In this document: positions 16,996 to 25,138 of the stretch, in pieces
Position numbering within the stretch: position 1 is the stretch's first letter
Layout of the letters: each line of letters starts with the position of its first letter
Assembly: GCF_008086045.1 (NCBI RefSeq)
Contig: NZ_VSEY01000034.1
Span: 62,001 to 126,000, forward strand
From: Nonomuraea sp. PA05
GTDB taxonomy: Bacteria; Actinomycetota; Actinomycetes; Streptosporangiales; Streptosporangiaceae
Direction of reading: 5' to 3'
DNA: 64,000 nt
Made by a program: the position numbers and the translations under genes
The notes under the pieces: model-generated
What the model was told of the DNA's origin: nothing
Database searches by the model: none
The model's input: the letters and a program-made list of their open reading frames with translations, nothing else

Positions 16996-17919
16996 ATGAC
17001 CGCGTACCTCATCCGGCGCACACTGTTCGCCGTCTTCGTGTTGTGGGGCGCCGTGACCATCGTGTTCCTGGTGCTCCGGCTGGTTCCCGGCGACCCGGCC
17101 CAGCTCATCCTCGGCTCCGACGCCACCCAGGACGAGATCGCGCTCCTGCGCGAGCAGATGGGCCTGAACCGCCCCGTCATGGTGCAGTACGGGATCTATC
17201 TCAGCGACGTGGCCCGGTTCGACTTCGGTGATTCCTACCGCTATCACGGTGACGCCCTGGGCCTGGTGGTGGACAAGTTCCCGCTCACCCTCCAACTGGC
17301 CGTCGTGGCGATGGTGATCGGCCTGGTGCTCGGCGTCTCGCTCGGCGTGCTCGGCGCGCTGCGGGTGAACCGCCTGGCCGACCGCGTGGTCTCGGTGCTC
17401 GCGCTGCTGTCGCAGTCCATGCCGTCGTTCTGGATCGGGATCATGTTCATCCTGGTGTTCGCCCGGCAGTTGCACTGGCTGGCCAGTGGCGGGCACGGCG
17501 GGCTCGACCGGCTGATCCTGCCCGGCGTCACCCTCGCCCTGCCGCTGATCGCGGTCCTGATCCGGCTGACCCGCAGCGGCCTGCTCGACGTCGTGCACGA
17601 GAACTACATCCAGACTGCCCGGGCCAAGGGCCTGTCCGAACGGCTCGTCATCCTCGTGCACGCCATCCGCAACGCGCTCATCCCGATCGTGACGGTGGCC
17701 GGTCTCGAGTTCGGCAAGCTGCTGGGCGGCGCGGTCATCGTCGAGACGGTCTTCTCCTGGCCCGGCGTCGGGCGGCTGCTCATCGACTCCATCTCGGCTC
17801 GTGACTACAACGTGGTGCAGGCCGCGATCCTGCTGATCGCCGGCGGTTTCGTGCTGATCAATCTGGTCGTGGACGTCCTGTACGGCTACCTCGACCCGCG
17901 CATCCGGCTGGGACGGTGA
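16996..17919 (+). CDS. ABC importer permease, DppB/OppB type
   Basis: A 307-residue inner-membrane permease with about six helices. It begins MTAYLIRRTLFAVFVLWGAVTIVFLVLRLVPGDP, the classic DppB/OppB start, and contains the coupling motif NYIQTARAKGLSERLVILVHAIRNAL. It forms the channel with the DppC-type partner. I chose ATG 16996 over an earlier in-frame GTG-proximal start because the MxxYLIRRxL start is strongly conserved in the family. It is the first gene of the LacI-controlled operon and overlaps its partner's start region. Confidence 0.93.
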   Translation: MTAYLIRRTLFAVFVLWGAVTIVFLVLRLVPGDPAQLILGSDATQDEIALLREQMGLNRPVMVQYGIYLSDVARFDFGDSYRYHGDALGLVVDKFPLTLQLAVVAMVIGLVLGVSLGVLGALRVNRLADRVVSVLALLSQSMPSFWIGIMFILVFARQLHWLASGGHGGLDRLILPGVTLALPLIAVLIRLTRSGLLDVVHENYIQTARAKGLSERLVILVHAIRNALIPIVTVAGLEFGKLLGGAVIVETVFSWPGVGRLLIDSISARDYNVVQAAILLIAGGFVLINLVVDVLYGYLDPRIRLGR

Positions 17920-17921
17920 CC

Positions 17922-18842
17922 ATGGACAGGCCAACGGAGAACGTTCTGACCCGGACCGCCGCGCCGCCGGTCGGCGACGCCGTCCGCCCGGCGGCGGGCA
18001 GGACCCGCGTCAGGATCGGGCGGGTGCGCATCATCGCCTCGCTGTCGGTGATCGCCTGCTACGTGGCCGCCGCGGTCGTCGGGCCGATCCTGCTGCGCTA
18101 CGACCCGGTCGCCACCGATCTCGGCTCCCGGCTGAAGCCGCCGGGCACCGTGCTGCCGGGCGGGCACACCGCCGTCTTCGGCACCGACCAGGTCGGTCAG
18201 GACGTGCTCGCCCAGATGCTGCAGGGCGCGCGGGTGTCCATCACCGTCGGTGTGGCGACGCTCGTGCTCGCCGGCGTCATCGGCGTCGCCGCCGGCATCG
18301 CCGCCGGGTACTTCGGCGGCTGGCCGGACATGGTGCTGATGCGGCTGGCGGACGTCCAGCTCACCTTCCCGTCGATCCTGCTGGCCATCTTCATCGCCTC
18401 GATCCTCGGGCCGAGCGTGGTGAACGTCGTCATCGTCCTGTCCATCTCCAACTGGGTGACGTTCGCCCGGGTCACCCGCAGTCAGGTGCTCGGGCTCAAG
18501 AGCCGGGACTTCGTCGACGCCACCCGCACCCTCGGTGCGCGGACCTGGCATCTGGTGATCCGCAGCATCCTGCCGTCCATGATCGCGCCGATTCTGGTGG
18601 TCGCGACCGTGGAGCTGGGCCACGTGATCCTGGCCGAGGCGTCCTTGAGCTTCCTCGGCCTCGGCACCCCGGCCAGCACGCCGAGCTGGGGGCTGACCAT
18701 CGCCAACGGCCGGGACTACCTGTCGAACGCGTGGTGGATCTCCACGATCCCCGGCATCGGCCTGGCCGTCCTGGTGATCAGCTTCGGCGTGCTGGGTGAC
18801 GCGTTGCGCGACCGCTTCGATCCGCGCCTGAGGAGCATGTGA
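17922..18842 (+). CDS. ABC importer permease, DppC/OppC type
   Basis: A 306-residue permease with an N-terminal cytoplasmic tail (about 1-35), one leading helix, the GTDQVGQDVLAQMLQGARVSITVG segment and the coupling motif RSRDFVDATRTLGARTWHLVIRSILPS (LKSRDF here). The C-terminus has EASLSFLGLGTPASTPSWG, diagnostic of DppC proteins. The ATG at 17922 is preceded by GGGACGG; a GTG at 17916 that overlaps the upstream stop is also possible. It pairs with the DppB-type permease directly upstream. Confidence 0.93.
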   Translation: MDRPTENVLTRTAAPPVGDAVRPAAGRTRVRIGRVRIIASLSVIACYVAAAVVGPILLRYDPVATDLGSRLKPPGTVLPGGHTAVFGTDQVGQDVLAQMLQGARVSITVGVATLVLAGVIGVAAGIAAGYFGGWPDMVLMRLADVQLTFPSILLAIFIASILGPSVVNVVIVLSISNWVTFARVTRSQVLGLKSRDFVDATRTLGARTWHLVIRSILPSMIAPILVVATVELGHVILAEASLSFLGLGTPASTPSWGLTIANGRDYLSNAWWISTIPGIGLAVLVISFGVLGDALRDRFDPRLRSM

Positions 18843-19849
18843 TGGACGATCCACTGTTGTCGGTGCGGGACCTGACGGTGCGCTTCCGTACCCGGGCGGG
18901 GACCGTCACCGCCGTCGACCGGGTGAGCTTCGACCTGGCCGCCGGGGAGACCCTGGCCATCCTGGGCGAGACCGGCAGCGGCAAGAGCGTCACCGCTCAG
19001 GCCCTGATGGGGCTGGTTCCGCGACCGGCGGGACAGGTGACCGGTGGCCGGATCGTCTATGACGGCACGGATCTGCTGACCCGCGCGCGGTCCGACAACC
19101 GGCGGCTCAACGGCACCGACCTGGCCATGGTCTTCCAGGACCCGCTCAGCTCACTCAACCCGGTCTTCCGGGTCGGCGCGCAGATCGGCGAGCTGTTCCG
19201 GCGCCGTCGTGGCGCCTCCCGCGCCGAGGCGCGGCGCCAGGCGATCGAGCTGATGGACCGGGTGGGCATCCCGGCGGCCGAACGCAGGGCCGACGACTAT
19301 CCGCACCAGTTCTCCGGCGGCATGCGGCAGCGGGTGATGATCGCGATGGCGATCGCCCTGCGGCCCAGGGTGCTCATCGCCGACGAGCCCACCACCGCCC
19401 TGGACGTCACCGTCCAGGCACAGGTCATGGCGTTGCTCGCCGAGCTGAAGGCGGAGCACCGCATGGCGATGATCCTCATCAGCCACGACCTCGGCGTGGT
19501 GGCCGGCGTCGCCGACCGGGTCATGCTCATGTACGCCGGCCGGGTCGTGGAGACCGGCGACCTGCGCGAGGTCTACGAGACGACCGGGCATCCCTACACC
19601 CGTGGCCTCATGGCCTCGATCCCGGCGGTGGACGGCCCGCGCGAACGGCTGACGCCCATCAAGGGTTCGCCGCCGGACCTCATGCGGCTGCCCGCGAGTT
19701 GCCCGTTCCAGCCCCGCTGCGACTTCGCCACCGACGTCTGCGGCGCGGAGCGGCCGGAGCTGCTGCCCGTGCCCGCCCGGCCCGCGTCGCATCGGGCCGC
19801 CTGCCACCACGCGAAGGAGGTCGTCGCCGATGTCGTCGTCCCCGGCTGA
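18842..19849 (+). CDS. ABC importer ATPase, DppD/OppD type
   Basis: A 335-residue ATPase. Walker A is GETGSGKS, the signature is FSGGMRQRVMIAMAIA, Walker B is VLIADEPTTALDVT and the H-loop is LISHDLGVVA. The C-terminal oligopeptide-transporter extension has TPIKGSPPDLMRLPASCPFQPRC with the cysteine cluster found in DppD proteins. The ATG overlaps the upstream stop by one base and AGGAGC precedes it; a GTG at 18839 is an alternative. The 3' end overlaps the next ATPase by 20 bases, so translation is coupled. Confidence 0.94.
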   Translation: MDDPLLSVRDLTVRFRTRAGTVTAVDRVSFDLAAGETLAILGETGSGKSVTAQALMGLVPRPAGQVTGGRIVYDGTDLLTRARSDNRRLNGTDLAMVFQDPLSSLNPVFRVGAQIGELFRRRRGASRAEARRQAIELMDRVGIPAAERRADDYPHQFSGGMRQRVMIAMAIALRPRVLIADEPTTALDVTVQAQVMALLAELKAEHRMAMILISHDLGVVAGVADRVMLMYAGRVVETGDLREVYETTGHPYTRGLMASIPAVDGPRERLTPIKGSPPDLMRLPASCPFQPRCDFATDVCGAERPELLPVPARPASHRAACHHAKEVVADVVVPG

Positions 19850-20846
19850 CCCGCTGCTGTCGGTCAGAGACCTGCGTACCAGCTTCCCGGTCCGCTCCTC
19901 CTTGCTGCGCCGCAAGGTGGGCGCCGTCCAGGCCGTCTCGGGCGTCTCGTTCGACCTGCCCGCGGGCCGGACGCTGGGCCTGGTCGGCGAGTCGGGCTCG
20001 GGCAAGACGACGCTGGCGCGCACCGTCATCGGCCTGGCGCCGCCGGAGTCGGGTCAGGTGCTCTTCGACGGCCGGGACCTGCTGACCCTCCCGGCGGCCG
20101 ACCTGCGGCGGGCGCGCCGGCAGGTGCAGATGATCTTCCAGGATCCGTACGCGTCGCTGAACCCCAGGCTCACCGTCGAGCAGATCATCAGCGAGGCCTG
20201 GCTCGTCAACCCCGGTGTCGTGCCCCGCGACAGGTGGGCCGCCGAGGTGCGGGAGCTGCTGTCCAGGGTCGGGCTGAACCCGGACCACGCCGACCGGTAC
20301 CCGCACCAGTTCTCCGGCGGGCAGCGCCAGCGGGTCGGCATCGCCCGCGCGCTGGCGCTGCGTCCGCGGCTGGTGATCTGCGACGAGGCGGTCTCGGCGC
20401 TGGACGTCTCGGTGCAGGCGCAGGTGCTGAACCTGCTCGTCGACCTCCAGGCGGAGCTGGGTCTCAGCTTCCTGTTCATCGCCCACGACCTGTCGGTGGT
20501 GCGGCACATCAGTGACGAGGTGGCGGTGATGTACCTCGGAAAGGTCGTGGAGATGGGCACGACGGAGCAAGTCTTCGCCGCCCCGGTGCACCCGTACACG
20601 CAGGCGTTGTTGTCCGCGGTGCCGGTGACCCGGCCGTGGGCCGCGCCGCCGCGGCAGCAGATCATCCTCACCGGCGACATCCCGTCGCCCGTGTCGCCGC
20701 CGTCCGGCTGCCGGTTCAGGACCCGGTGCTGGAAGGCCCGGGATCGCTGCGCCACGCAGGAGCCTGCGCTCGCCGACCGGCTGGGTGACCACTCCTCCGC
20801 GTGCCACTTCCCCGAGCTGCCCGCCTCCGCGGGGAGTTCCCGGTGA
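19830..20846 (+). CDS. ABC importer ATPase, DppF/OppF type
   Basis: A 338-residue ATPase. Walker A is GESGSGKTT, the signature is FSGGQRQRVGIARAL, Walker B is LVICDEAVSALDVS and the H-loop is IAHDLSVVRHIS. The C-terminal extension carries PSPVSPPSGCRFRTRCWKARDRC. It completes the importer together with the DppB-, DppC- and DppD-type proteins and the binding protein at 22309. Its stop overlaps the histidine phosphatase start (GTGA). Confidence 0.94.
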   Translation: MSSSPADPLLSVRDLRTSFPVRSSLLRRKVGAVQAVSGVSFDLPAGRTLGLVGESGSGKTTLARTVIGLAPPESGQVLFDGRDLLTLPAADLRRARRQVQMIFQDPYASLNPRLTVEQIISEAWLVNPGVVPRDRWAAEVRELLSRVGLNPDHADRYPHQFSGGQRQRVGIARALALRPRLVICDEAVSALDVSVQAQVLNLLVDLQAELGLSFLFIAHDLSVVRHISDEVAVMYLGKVVEMGTTEQVFAAPVHPYTQALLSAVPVTRPWAAPPRQQIILTGDIPSPVSPPSGCRFRTRCWKARDRCATQEPALADRLGDHSSACHFPELPASAGSSR

Positions 20847-21493
20847 GCGGCCGGATCCGGCTGGTGCTCGTCCGGCACGGCGAGTCGGTCTGGAACGTCG
20901 AGGAGCGCTACCAGGGGCAGGCCGACTCGGGGCTCACCGCCGCCGGGCGCGAGCAGGCCGAGGTGGCCGCGGCCGTGCTGCTGGCCCGCTTCGGGACGCC
21001 TGAGCTGGTCGTCTCCAGCGACCTGCCGCGGGCCTGGGACACGGCGGGCGCGTACCTGCGCCGGCTCGACGTCCAGGTCAAGCGGGACGCCCGGTTGCGC
21101 GAGACCGACGTCGGCACCTGGGCGGGCCGGCCGTTCACCGAGATCGCGCAGGAGCATCCGGAGGTGCTGGCGGCGCTCGGCCGCGGCGAGGACGTGCGGC
21201 GCGGCGGTGGTGAGACCTTCGCCGAGCTGCGCCGGCGGGTGTGGCGGGCGCTCGTCGACGCCGCGGGCATGACGGCCGGTGACGCGACCGTCGTCGTGTT
21301 CACCCACGGCGGTCCGATCCGGGTGGCCGCCGCCGCCGCGTTGCGCCTGCCGCCGCCCGGCCACCTCGCCTTCGCCCCGCCGGTGAACACCTCGCTGACG
21401 GTCATCGGCTACGCGGGCGAACAGCGGCACAACTCGGTGGCCGAGTACAACTCGCCGACCGCCTGGGCCGCGCGGGCCGCGCGCGCCGACTGA
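20843..21493 (+). CDS. Histidine phosphatase (phosphoglycerate mutase-like)
   Basis: A 216-residue enzyme of the histidine phosphatase superfamily. The catalytic RHG motif is at residues 11-13 (LVLVRHGESVWN), a general-acid Glu lies in RLRETDVGTWAGR, and the second catalytic His is in VVFTHGGPIRVA. It should hydrolyse a small phosphomonoester by a phospho-His intermediate. The GTG at 20843 overlaps the ATPase stop by four bases, so it belongs to the operon and is translationally coupled. Its substrate is presumably derived from the imported compound; that is inference. Confidence 0.9.
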   Translation: MSGRIRLVLVRHGESVWNVEERYQGQADSGLTAAGREQAEVAAAVLLARFGTPELVVSSDLPRAWDTAGAYLRRLDVQVKRDARLRETDVGTWAGRPFTEIAQEHPEVLAALGRGEDVRRGGGETFAELRRRVWRALVDAAGMTAGDATVVVFTHGGPIRVAAAAALRLPPPGHLAFAPPVNTSLTVIGYAGEQRHNSVAEYNSPTAWAARAARAD

Positions 21494-21508
21494 ATCGAAG
21501 GGATCAGC

Positions 21509-22312
21509 ATGCTGACCGGATCGTTCACCTTTGTCGCCATGACCTACAACCTGTGGGGCGACTGGCATCTGGAGCAGCGAGAACCGGCGATCCGCGACCT
21601 GTTCACCACCCGGCCGCCCGACCTCCTGGCGACCCAGGAGCTCCGCCCCCGCTCGCGCGCGGTGGTGGACGAGGCCATGCCGGGTCACGAGCGGGTGCAC
21701 GACGACTTCGCCGGATGGGGAGCGCAGAGCAACCTGTGGTGGCGGCGGGAGCTGTTCGACCTCGTGGAGCACGGGACCAGGGACGTCGGCATCCTCGACG
21801 ACGGCGCCAGGCTGTTCTGGGTGCGGCTGCGGCCCAGGGCCGGCGGCGCGCGGACGCTGGTGTTCTCCACCGCGCACCTGACGTGGCCGGGCCACGCGCG
21901 GGAGCGGGAGGACGGCCGCAACCTGCGGACCGGGCAGGCGGAGCAGGTGGCCGCGGCGCTGGACGAGATCGCCGGCGACGAGGCGTGCCTGTTCACGGTG
22001 GACGTCAACGACATCGGGCAACCGCTGTGGGTGCTCGGCAACAGCGGCTTCCTCGACTCGTTCACCGCGCTGGGACGCACGTCGCCGGTCACCCACCCGG
22101 TGTCGCCGCTGCCGTTCGTCACCGGCAGAGGAACGCGCCTGTCCCCGCTGGGGTCCCCGTCCAAAGCCATCGACTGGATCTTCTCCCGGGGCCCGATCGT
22201 CACCCGGGCCAGCGAGGTCGTCGACTTCTTCTCGTCCGGGAACGCCCCATCGGACCACCACCCCGTGGCGGCGACCTTCACCCTGCCGTCCGATCAAGGA
22301 GAGAGGCCATGA
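21509..22312 (+). CDS. Endonuclease/exonuclease/phosphatase-family phosphodiesterase
   Basis: A 267-residue protein of the EEP (DNase I-like) fold. The metal and catalytic landmarks are visible in order: the Asn of MTYNLWGDW, the Glu of LATQELRPR, the His of STAHLTWPGH, the DVN of FTVDVNDIG, and the terminal SDHHPVAA. No signal peptide is seen, so it acts in the cytoplasm unless exported by another route. Members cleave phosphodiester or phosphomonoester bonds in nucleic acids, phosphoinositides or sphingomyelin; the substrate is unknown. It lies 15 bp after the histidine phosphatase and its stop overlaps the next ATG. Confidence 0.86.
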   Translation: MLTGSFTFVAMTYNLWGDWHLEQREPAIRDLFTTRPPDLLATQELRPRSRAVVDEAMPGHERVHDDFAGWGAQSNLWWRRELFDLVEHGTRDVGILDDGARLFWVRLRPRAGGARTLVFSTAHLTWPGHAREREDGRNLRTGQAEQVAAALDEIAGDEACLFTVDVNDIGQPLWVLGNSGFLDSFTALGRTSPVTHPVSPLPFVTGRGTRLSPLGSPSKAIDWIFSRGPIVTRASEVVDFFSSGNAPSDHHPVAATFTLPSDQGERP

Positions 22313-23811
22313 TCACACGATCCCGGGCCGGGAACCGCCTCGTCGCCATCGCTCTGGTGATGAGTCTCGCGGCCTGCGGCGGCTCCGGCCGCTCCGCCGG
22401 CGAGGAGCAGGTGCTCCGCTACGCGCCGCAACTGTTCCCCGTGTCGCTCGACGTCCAGCAGTACCCCGCGGAAGAGGCCGTCCAGACCGCCGTCCAGCAG
22501 GGGCTCGAAACGCTCACCGTCATGAAGGACGGCCAGGCGGCCCCGAAGCTGGCCACCTCGTGGGAGAGCCCCGACGACAGAACGTGGGTGTTCCACCTCC
22601 GCGAGGGGGTGACGTTCAGTGACGGGAGCGCCTTCACCGCCAAGGACGTCAAGGGTTCCGTGGAGCGGCTGATCAGCCTGAAGGGGTCGCTGGCCCCGCT
22701 GCTCGCCTCCATCACCGCCGTCGACGCCACCGACGACCGCACGGTGACCTTCCGCACCTCCGCGCCGCTGGGCACCCTGCCCAGCACCCTGTCCCTGGTG
22801 TTCATCGGCCAGGGCGACAAGGTCACCAGCGACGCGTACTGGCAGCAGCCGGTCGGCACCGGGCCGTTCAAGTTCGACTCGTTCAGCCCCGACGACAAGG
22901 TGGAGCTCAGCCGCAACGACACCTACTGGGGCGCCAAGGCCAAGGTGTCGAAGCTGCAGATCCTCAACATGCCGGAGATCTCGGCCCGGATCACCGCGCT
23001 GAACAACGACGAGGTGGACGTGCTCGCCTCGATCCCGCCCGACCAGGTGGCCGAGGTGTCCGGCGTGGACGGGATCAAGTACGGGATCGGGCCGAGCTTC
23101 AACTACTACTTCGTCTGGTTCAACCAGAACAACAAGCCGTTCGGCGACGTCAAGGTACGCCAGGCCATGTTGCACGCCATCGACGTCAAGAGCGTCGTCG
23201 GCGACCTGTTCGGCGACCTCGGCACGGTGGCCAGGTCGCCGGTCACCCAGGCGGTCTTCGGGTCGGCCGAGCTGGAGCCGTACTCCTACGACCCTGCTCT
23301 GGCCAAGCGGCTGCTCGCCGAGGCCGGATACCCGGACGGCATCACCACCACGATCCAGTGGCCGCTGGCGGGCGGGCCGAACATCCGGGCCATGGCGCAG
23401 GCGTTCATCTCGTCCTGGGAGAAGGTCGGCATCAAGGTGCAGCCGCAGGAGAAGGAGCGGGCGACCTGGCTGAAGGACTTCGCCGCCCTGCAGTGGGACA
23501 TGAACCTGCAGACCAACACCACCGGCACCGGCGACGCCGACTTCACGCTGAACCGGCTGTACACCTGCGAGGCGAAGCGGATGGGCTACTGCAACAAGGA
23601 TCTGGACTCGATCCTGGCCAAGGCGCGCGCGTCGCTGGACCAGAACGAGCGCAAGACGCTGTACGCCCAGGCCGACAAGATCATCTGGGAGGACGCGGTC
23701 GGCCTCTTCCCGGTGGACCTGAAGAACAACTACGCCGTCCGCGACGACGTCCAGGGCCTGGAGATGCCGGTCAGCGGACGGCCTGACTTCTCGCAGGTGT
23801 CCGTCGGCTAG
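22309..23811 (+). CDS. ABC solute-binding lipoprotein, family 5
   Basis: A 500-residue lipoprotein. The signal peptide ends in LAAC with Cys23 as the lipid site. The body is a family 5 (DppA/OppA-like) binding protein with TSWESPDDRTWVFHLREGVTFSDG, VGTGPFKFDSF and DVKVRQAMLHAID. It captures the substrate for the permease/ATPase set encoded 5 kb upstream in the same operon. Its late position, after two phosphoesterase genes, is unusual because the binding protein is normally first or last of the transport genes. The ligand cannot be read from the sequence; family members bind peptides, nickel, opines and glycosides. Confidence 0.92.
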   Translation: MITRSRAGNRLVAIALVMSLAACGGSGRSAGEEQVLRYAPQLFPVSLDVQQYPAEEAVQTAVQQGLETLTVMKDGQAAPKLATSWESPDDRTWVFHLREGVTFSDGSAFTAKDVKGSVERLISLKGSLAPLLASITAVDATDDRTVTFRTSAPLGTLPSTLSLVFIGQGDKVTSDAYWQQPVGTGPFKFDSFSPDDKVELSRNDTYWGAKAKVSKLQILNMPEISARITALNNDEVDVLASIPPDQVAEVSGVDGIKYGIGPSFNYYFVWFNQNNKPFGDVKVRQAMLHAIDVKSVVGDLFGDLGTVARSPVTQAVFGSAELEPYSYDPALAKRLLAEAGYPDGITTTIQWPLAGGPNIRAMAQAFISSWEKVGIKVQPQEKERATWLKDFAALQWDMNLQTNTTGTGDADFTLNRLYTCEAKRMGYCNKDLDSILAKARASLDQNERKTLYAQADKIIWEDAVGLFPVDLKNNYAVRDDVQGLEMPVSGRPDFSQVSVG

Positions 23812-23849
23812 CAGCCTTTCCCGCCCGCCCTCACCCAAGGAAACACTCC

Positions 23850-25040
23850 ATGACCCTGCGCACTGCCGTACTCGCCGGCCTCGCCGCCTTGACCACCCTC
23901 TCCGCCCAGACGATCAACGTACCCGCCGCTCAGGCCGCCCTGCCGGAGCCCGCCCGCAGCGCCTGCCGCAACGCCGCCGTGGCGCCGGTCGAGACCGGCG
24001 CCGCCTTCAACGACCCGGTCGCCGGCGCCGCGACCGCGGTCGTGGAACGGATCTGCTCGCTGATCAAGCAGGCCCCCGCCGGGTCGTCGATCGAGATCGC
24101 CGAGTTCGTCGTCTCGGGCGACGCCGGCGCCGACTACGCGGCGGTGCTGCTCGACGCCTACCACCGCGGCGTCGAGGTCCGCATGGTCATGGACGGCTAC
24201 CAGATCGGCAACCCCGCCGCCGCGCGGCTGATCAGCACGCTCGGCACCGACGAGTCGGCCGCCTCGTGGGTGCACGTCTGCGGTCACCTGAGCCCGGAGG
24301 GGAACACCACCTCGTGCCAGGGCACCAAGGGCATGCACAACAAGTTCTCGCTCTTCTCGCAGACGGGCGGCCGGCGTGACGTCGTCGTACAGGCCTCCAA
24401 CAACATCACCGACGTCAACTCCACCAGCTACTGGAACAACCTGGTCGTGCTGCCCGGCGACCGCCGGCTCTTCCAGGGGTACGGCAAGTACTTCGACGAC
24501 CTCGCCGCCGAGGTGCAGAACCCCGACTACGACACCACCGTCACCGCCGGCGGGCGGGGCGGCCGGATCACCGCCCAGTTCTACCCGGTCGCCGGCCGGG
24601 ACCCGATCGCCGAGCGGCTCGGCGCGGTCCGCTGCGATCCCAAGGGCCGTACCCGGGTCGAGATCGGCCAGTCCGAGTGGGACGCCACCCGGCTCGCGAT
24701 CGTCGACCGGCTCGCGGCGCTGGTGAGCGCGGGCTGCCGGGTACGCGTCGTGCACGGCCCTGCCGACGACGCGGTCACCGCCGCGCTGGACGCCGCCGGC
24801 GTGCGGCGGCGGGTGCTCGACGGCTCGACCCCGGCCGGCCGCGTCCACTCCAAGTACCTCGTGGTCACCGATCGGGCGGGCGGGCGGAGCTGGGTGATGA
24901 CCGGCAGCCACAACTTCAACGCCACCTCGCTGCGGCGTAACGACGAGGCGATGGTCGAGCTGTCCGAGCGTGGCGTCGTCGAGGCGTACGCCGCGAACTT
25001 CGCTCGTCTGTGGGAGGTCGGCGTGGTGGCGGGAGGCTAG
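23850..25040 (+). CDS. Secreted phospholipase D-like protein
   Basis: A 396-residue protein with an N-terminal signal peptide (about 1-30, ending AQAA). Two phospholipase D half-domains follow. The first has GMHNKFSLFS with ASNNITDVNSTSYWNN after it; the second has VHSKYLVVTD with TGSHNFNATS after it. Both HxK cores are present. In the first the usual Asp of HxKxxxxD is Ser, and in the second it is displaced by one position, so catalysis may be altered. Secreted PLDs cut phosphodiesters such as phospholipid head groups. It is 38 bp after the binding protein and probably ends the LacI-controlled operon. Confidence 0.85.
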   Translation: MTLRTAVLAGLAALTTLSAQTINVPAAQAALPEPARSACRNAAVAPVETGAAFNDPVAGAATAVVERICSLIKQAPAGSSIEIAEFVVSGDAGADYAAVLLDAYHRGVEVRMVMDGYQIGNPAAARLISTLGTDESAASWVHVCGHLSPEGNTTSCQGTKGMHNKFSLFSQTGGRRDVVVQASNNITDVNSTSYWNNLVVLPGDRRLFQGYGKYFDDLAAEVQNPDYDTTVTAGGRGGRITAQFYPVAGRDPIAERLGAVRCDPKGRTRVEIGQSEWDATRLAIVDRLAALVSAGCRVRVVHGPADDAVTAALDAAGVRRRVLDGSTPAGRVHSKYLVVTDRAGGRSWVMTGSHNFNATSLRRNDEAMVELSERGVVEAYAANFARLWEVGVVAGG

Positions 25041-25138
25041 CGGGCTCCTCTGCCCGTTCCGCGGCACGGCGTGGCCGGCTCGGAGGCCCAGCGGGTTTCC
25101 CTGCCCGTTCCGCGGCGAGGCGCGGCCGGCTCAGCGGG
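25039..25138. repeat. 51-bp direct repeat between convergent genes
   Basis: A segment containing TGCCCGTTCCGCGGC followed by GGCCGGCTC occurs twice, at about 25039-25086 and 25090-25138, with a 51-bp period and a few mismatches. It lies between the stop of the PLD gene and the stop of the Old Yellow Enzyme gene and reaches the latter's last codons. Either copy could form a GC-rich hairpin that helps termination. Confidence 0.8.
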
